This document shows, piece after piece, positions 29,347 through 29,929 of a DNA stretch of 29,929 nucleotides. The stretch's first letter is position 1; each line of letters starts with the position of its first letter. Origin of the DNA: Chara braunii. Lineage: Eukaryota > Streptophyta > Charophyceae > Charales > Characeae. The DNA lies in contig BFEA01000072.1 of the NCBI GenBank assembly GCA_003427395.1, positions 368,840 through 398,768 of the forward strand, in the 5' to 3' direction. The notes beneath the pieces were generated by a model. That model was not told where the DNA came from and searched no databases. It saw only the letters and a list, made by a program, of their open reading frames with translations. Position numbers and translations under genes: made by a program.

Positions 29347-29929
29347 AGATTTTTCCCACAACAGCCCCAATTCCACCCAGGTGAATAGCTTCAGAATCAA
29401 AGCAGTCTTTGTCCTATTGCCGACAACGAGAGCATTTGAGATGTCCAACATATTGAAGCAATTTTATAATTAGACTAGATGACTCGTTGCGGCTTCGCCC
29501 GCAAAAACAGAAAAAGAAAAAAGCATAAAAGAAAGAAAACGCATAAGGAACTGCCCTATCATACCCAATAAGAAAAAGAAGAGCCTGAGAGCAGACGAAA
29601 ACCCGCGTGCAAGAAAATAGCAGGGAATACCACCGAACATTCTTTTTTCTTCATATTTGCGTGTTTGTTTGGGGAGCCGTTACCTTTGCAGGATCGTTTT
29701 TGATTTGTGCTGTGCAAGAACTCTGGACTTTTCTGAGAAAATCCAGTCCGTTGTCCCAGTGATGTTTTTGGTAAAGATTCAGAATCAGACTTTGTTTGCT
29801 GTGTTCTCTGGACATCTTTGTGATTATACCCCGTGCTTACTTGTTGATTTTTGACGCTATGTGTGCAAGTGCATGCACATGTGGGTGAGTCTCAGTTTGG
29901 TGGGCTCCGATGATGTCAGTGATGATTGG

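Larger units (their letters stand above)
28804..29929. other. Unassigned right flank
   Basis: No gene is recognised. It holds a direct repeat (about 28993-29107), a (TG)n tract, a short hairpin TTGCGG-CTTCGC-CCGCAA at about 29488-29505, and an open plus frame at 29657-29854 of 65 codons with no motif I know. Confidence 0.5.

Overview
This is a gene-poor, repeat-dominated piece of a eukaryotic nuclear genome, most likely from a streptophyte green alga of the Chara type. Three things point that way. The window carries a nuclear copy of plant-type mitochondrial DNA (atp4, nad5, a group II intron maturase). That copy includes a tRNA-Thr with anticodon UGU, a gene which, as I recall, liverwort and seed-plant mitochondria lack but charophyte mitochondria keep. 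The Ty3/gypsy elements use a plant-type initiator-Met primer site. The genus is inference. I find no intact nuclear protein gene; apart from the tRNA-Thr copy, everything recognised is a transposon, its debris, or organelle DNA. Several N bases sit in or beside homopolymer runs, so some frameshifts may be assembly errors.

Layout. 1-5810: AT-rich DNA with a few diverged duplications and hairpins and no recognisable gene. 5815-7043 (+): decayed Ty3/gypsy reverse transcriptase and RNase H. 7044-17343: a dense cluster of short non-autonomous DNA transposons. Two families are well defined. Family A is about 270-280 bp, with 12-bp ends CTAGGCTACCAG / CTGGTAGCCTAG. Family B is about 720-765 bp, with ends CAGGGTTGCC / GGCAACCCTG. 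Both make 8-bp target duplications, as hAT elements do, and they are nested in one another (A in A twice, A in B, B in B). 17830-18330 (+): decayed gypsy integrase C-terminus, possibly the other half of the 5.8-7 kb element. 18330-21736: unassigned DNA with short SINE-like repeats.

21742-28803 (-): one broken Ty3/gypsy element. It has a complete 301-bp LTR at 28503-28803, a primer binding site, a 2-kb leader, a decayed gag, the start of reverse transcriptase, and a truncated second LTR at 21742-21950. A block of mitochondrial DNA (about 23240-24961) lies inside it between gag and pol. That block is a mosaic: atp4 is cut in two and a nad5 piece plus a maturase piece sit between the halves. 28804-29929: unassigned DNA with a direct repeat and a (TG)n tract.

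The most unusual observations are a shared core of roughly 75 nt found in at least eleven element copies whose GC-rich termini differ by family, the nested insertions that let relative ages be read off, and the chimeric mitochondrial insert inside a retrotransposon.
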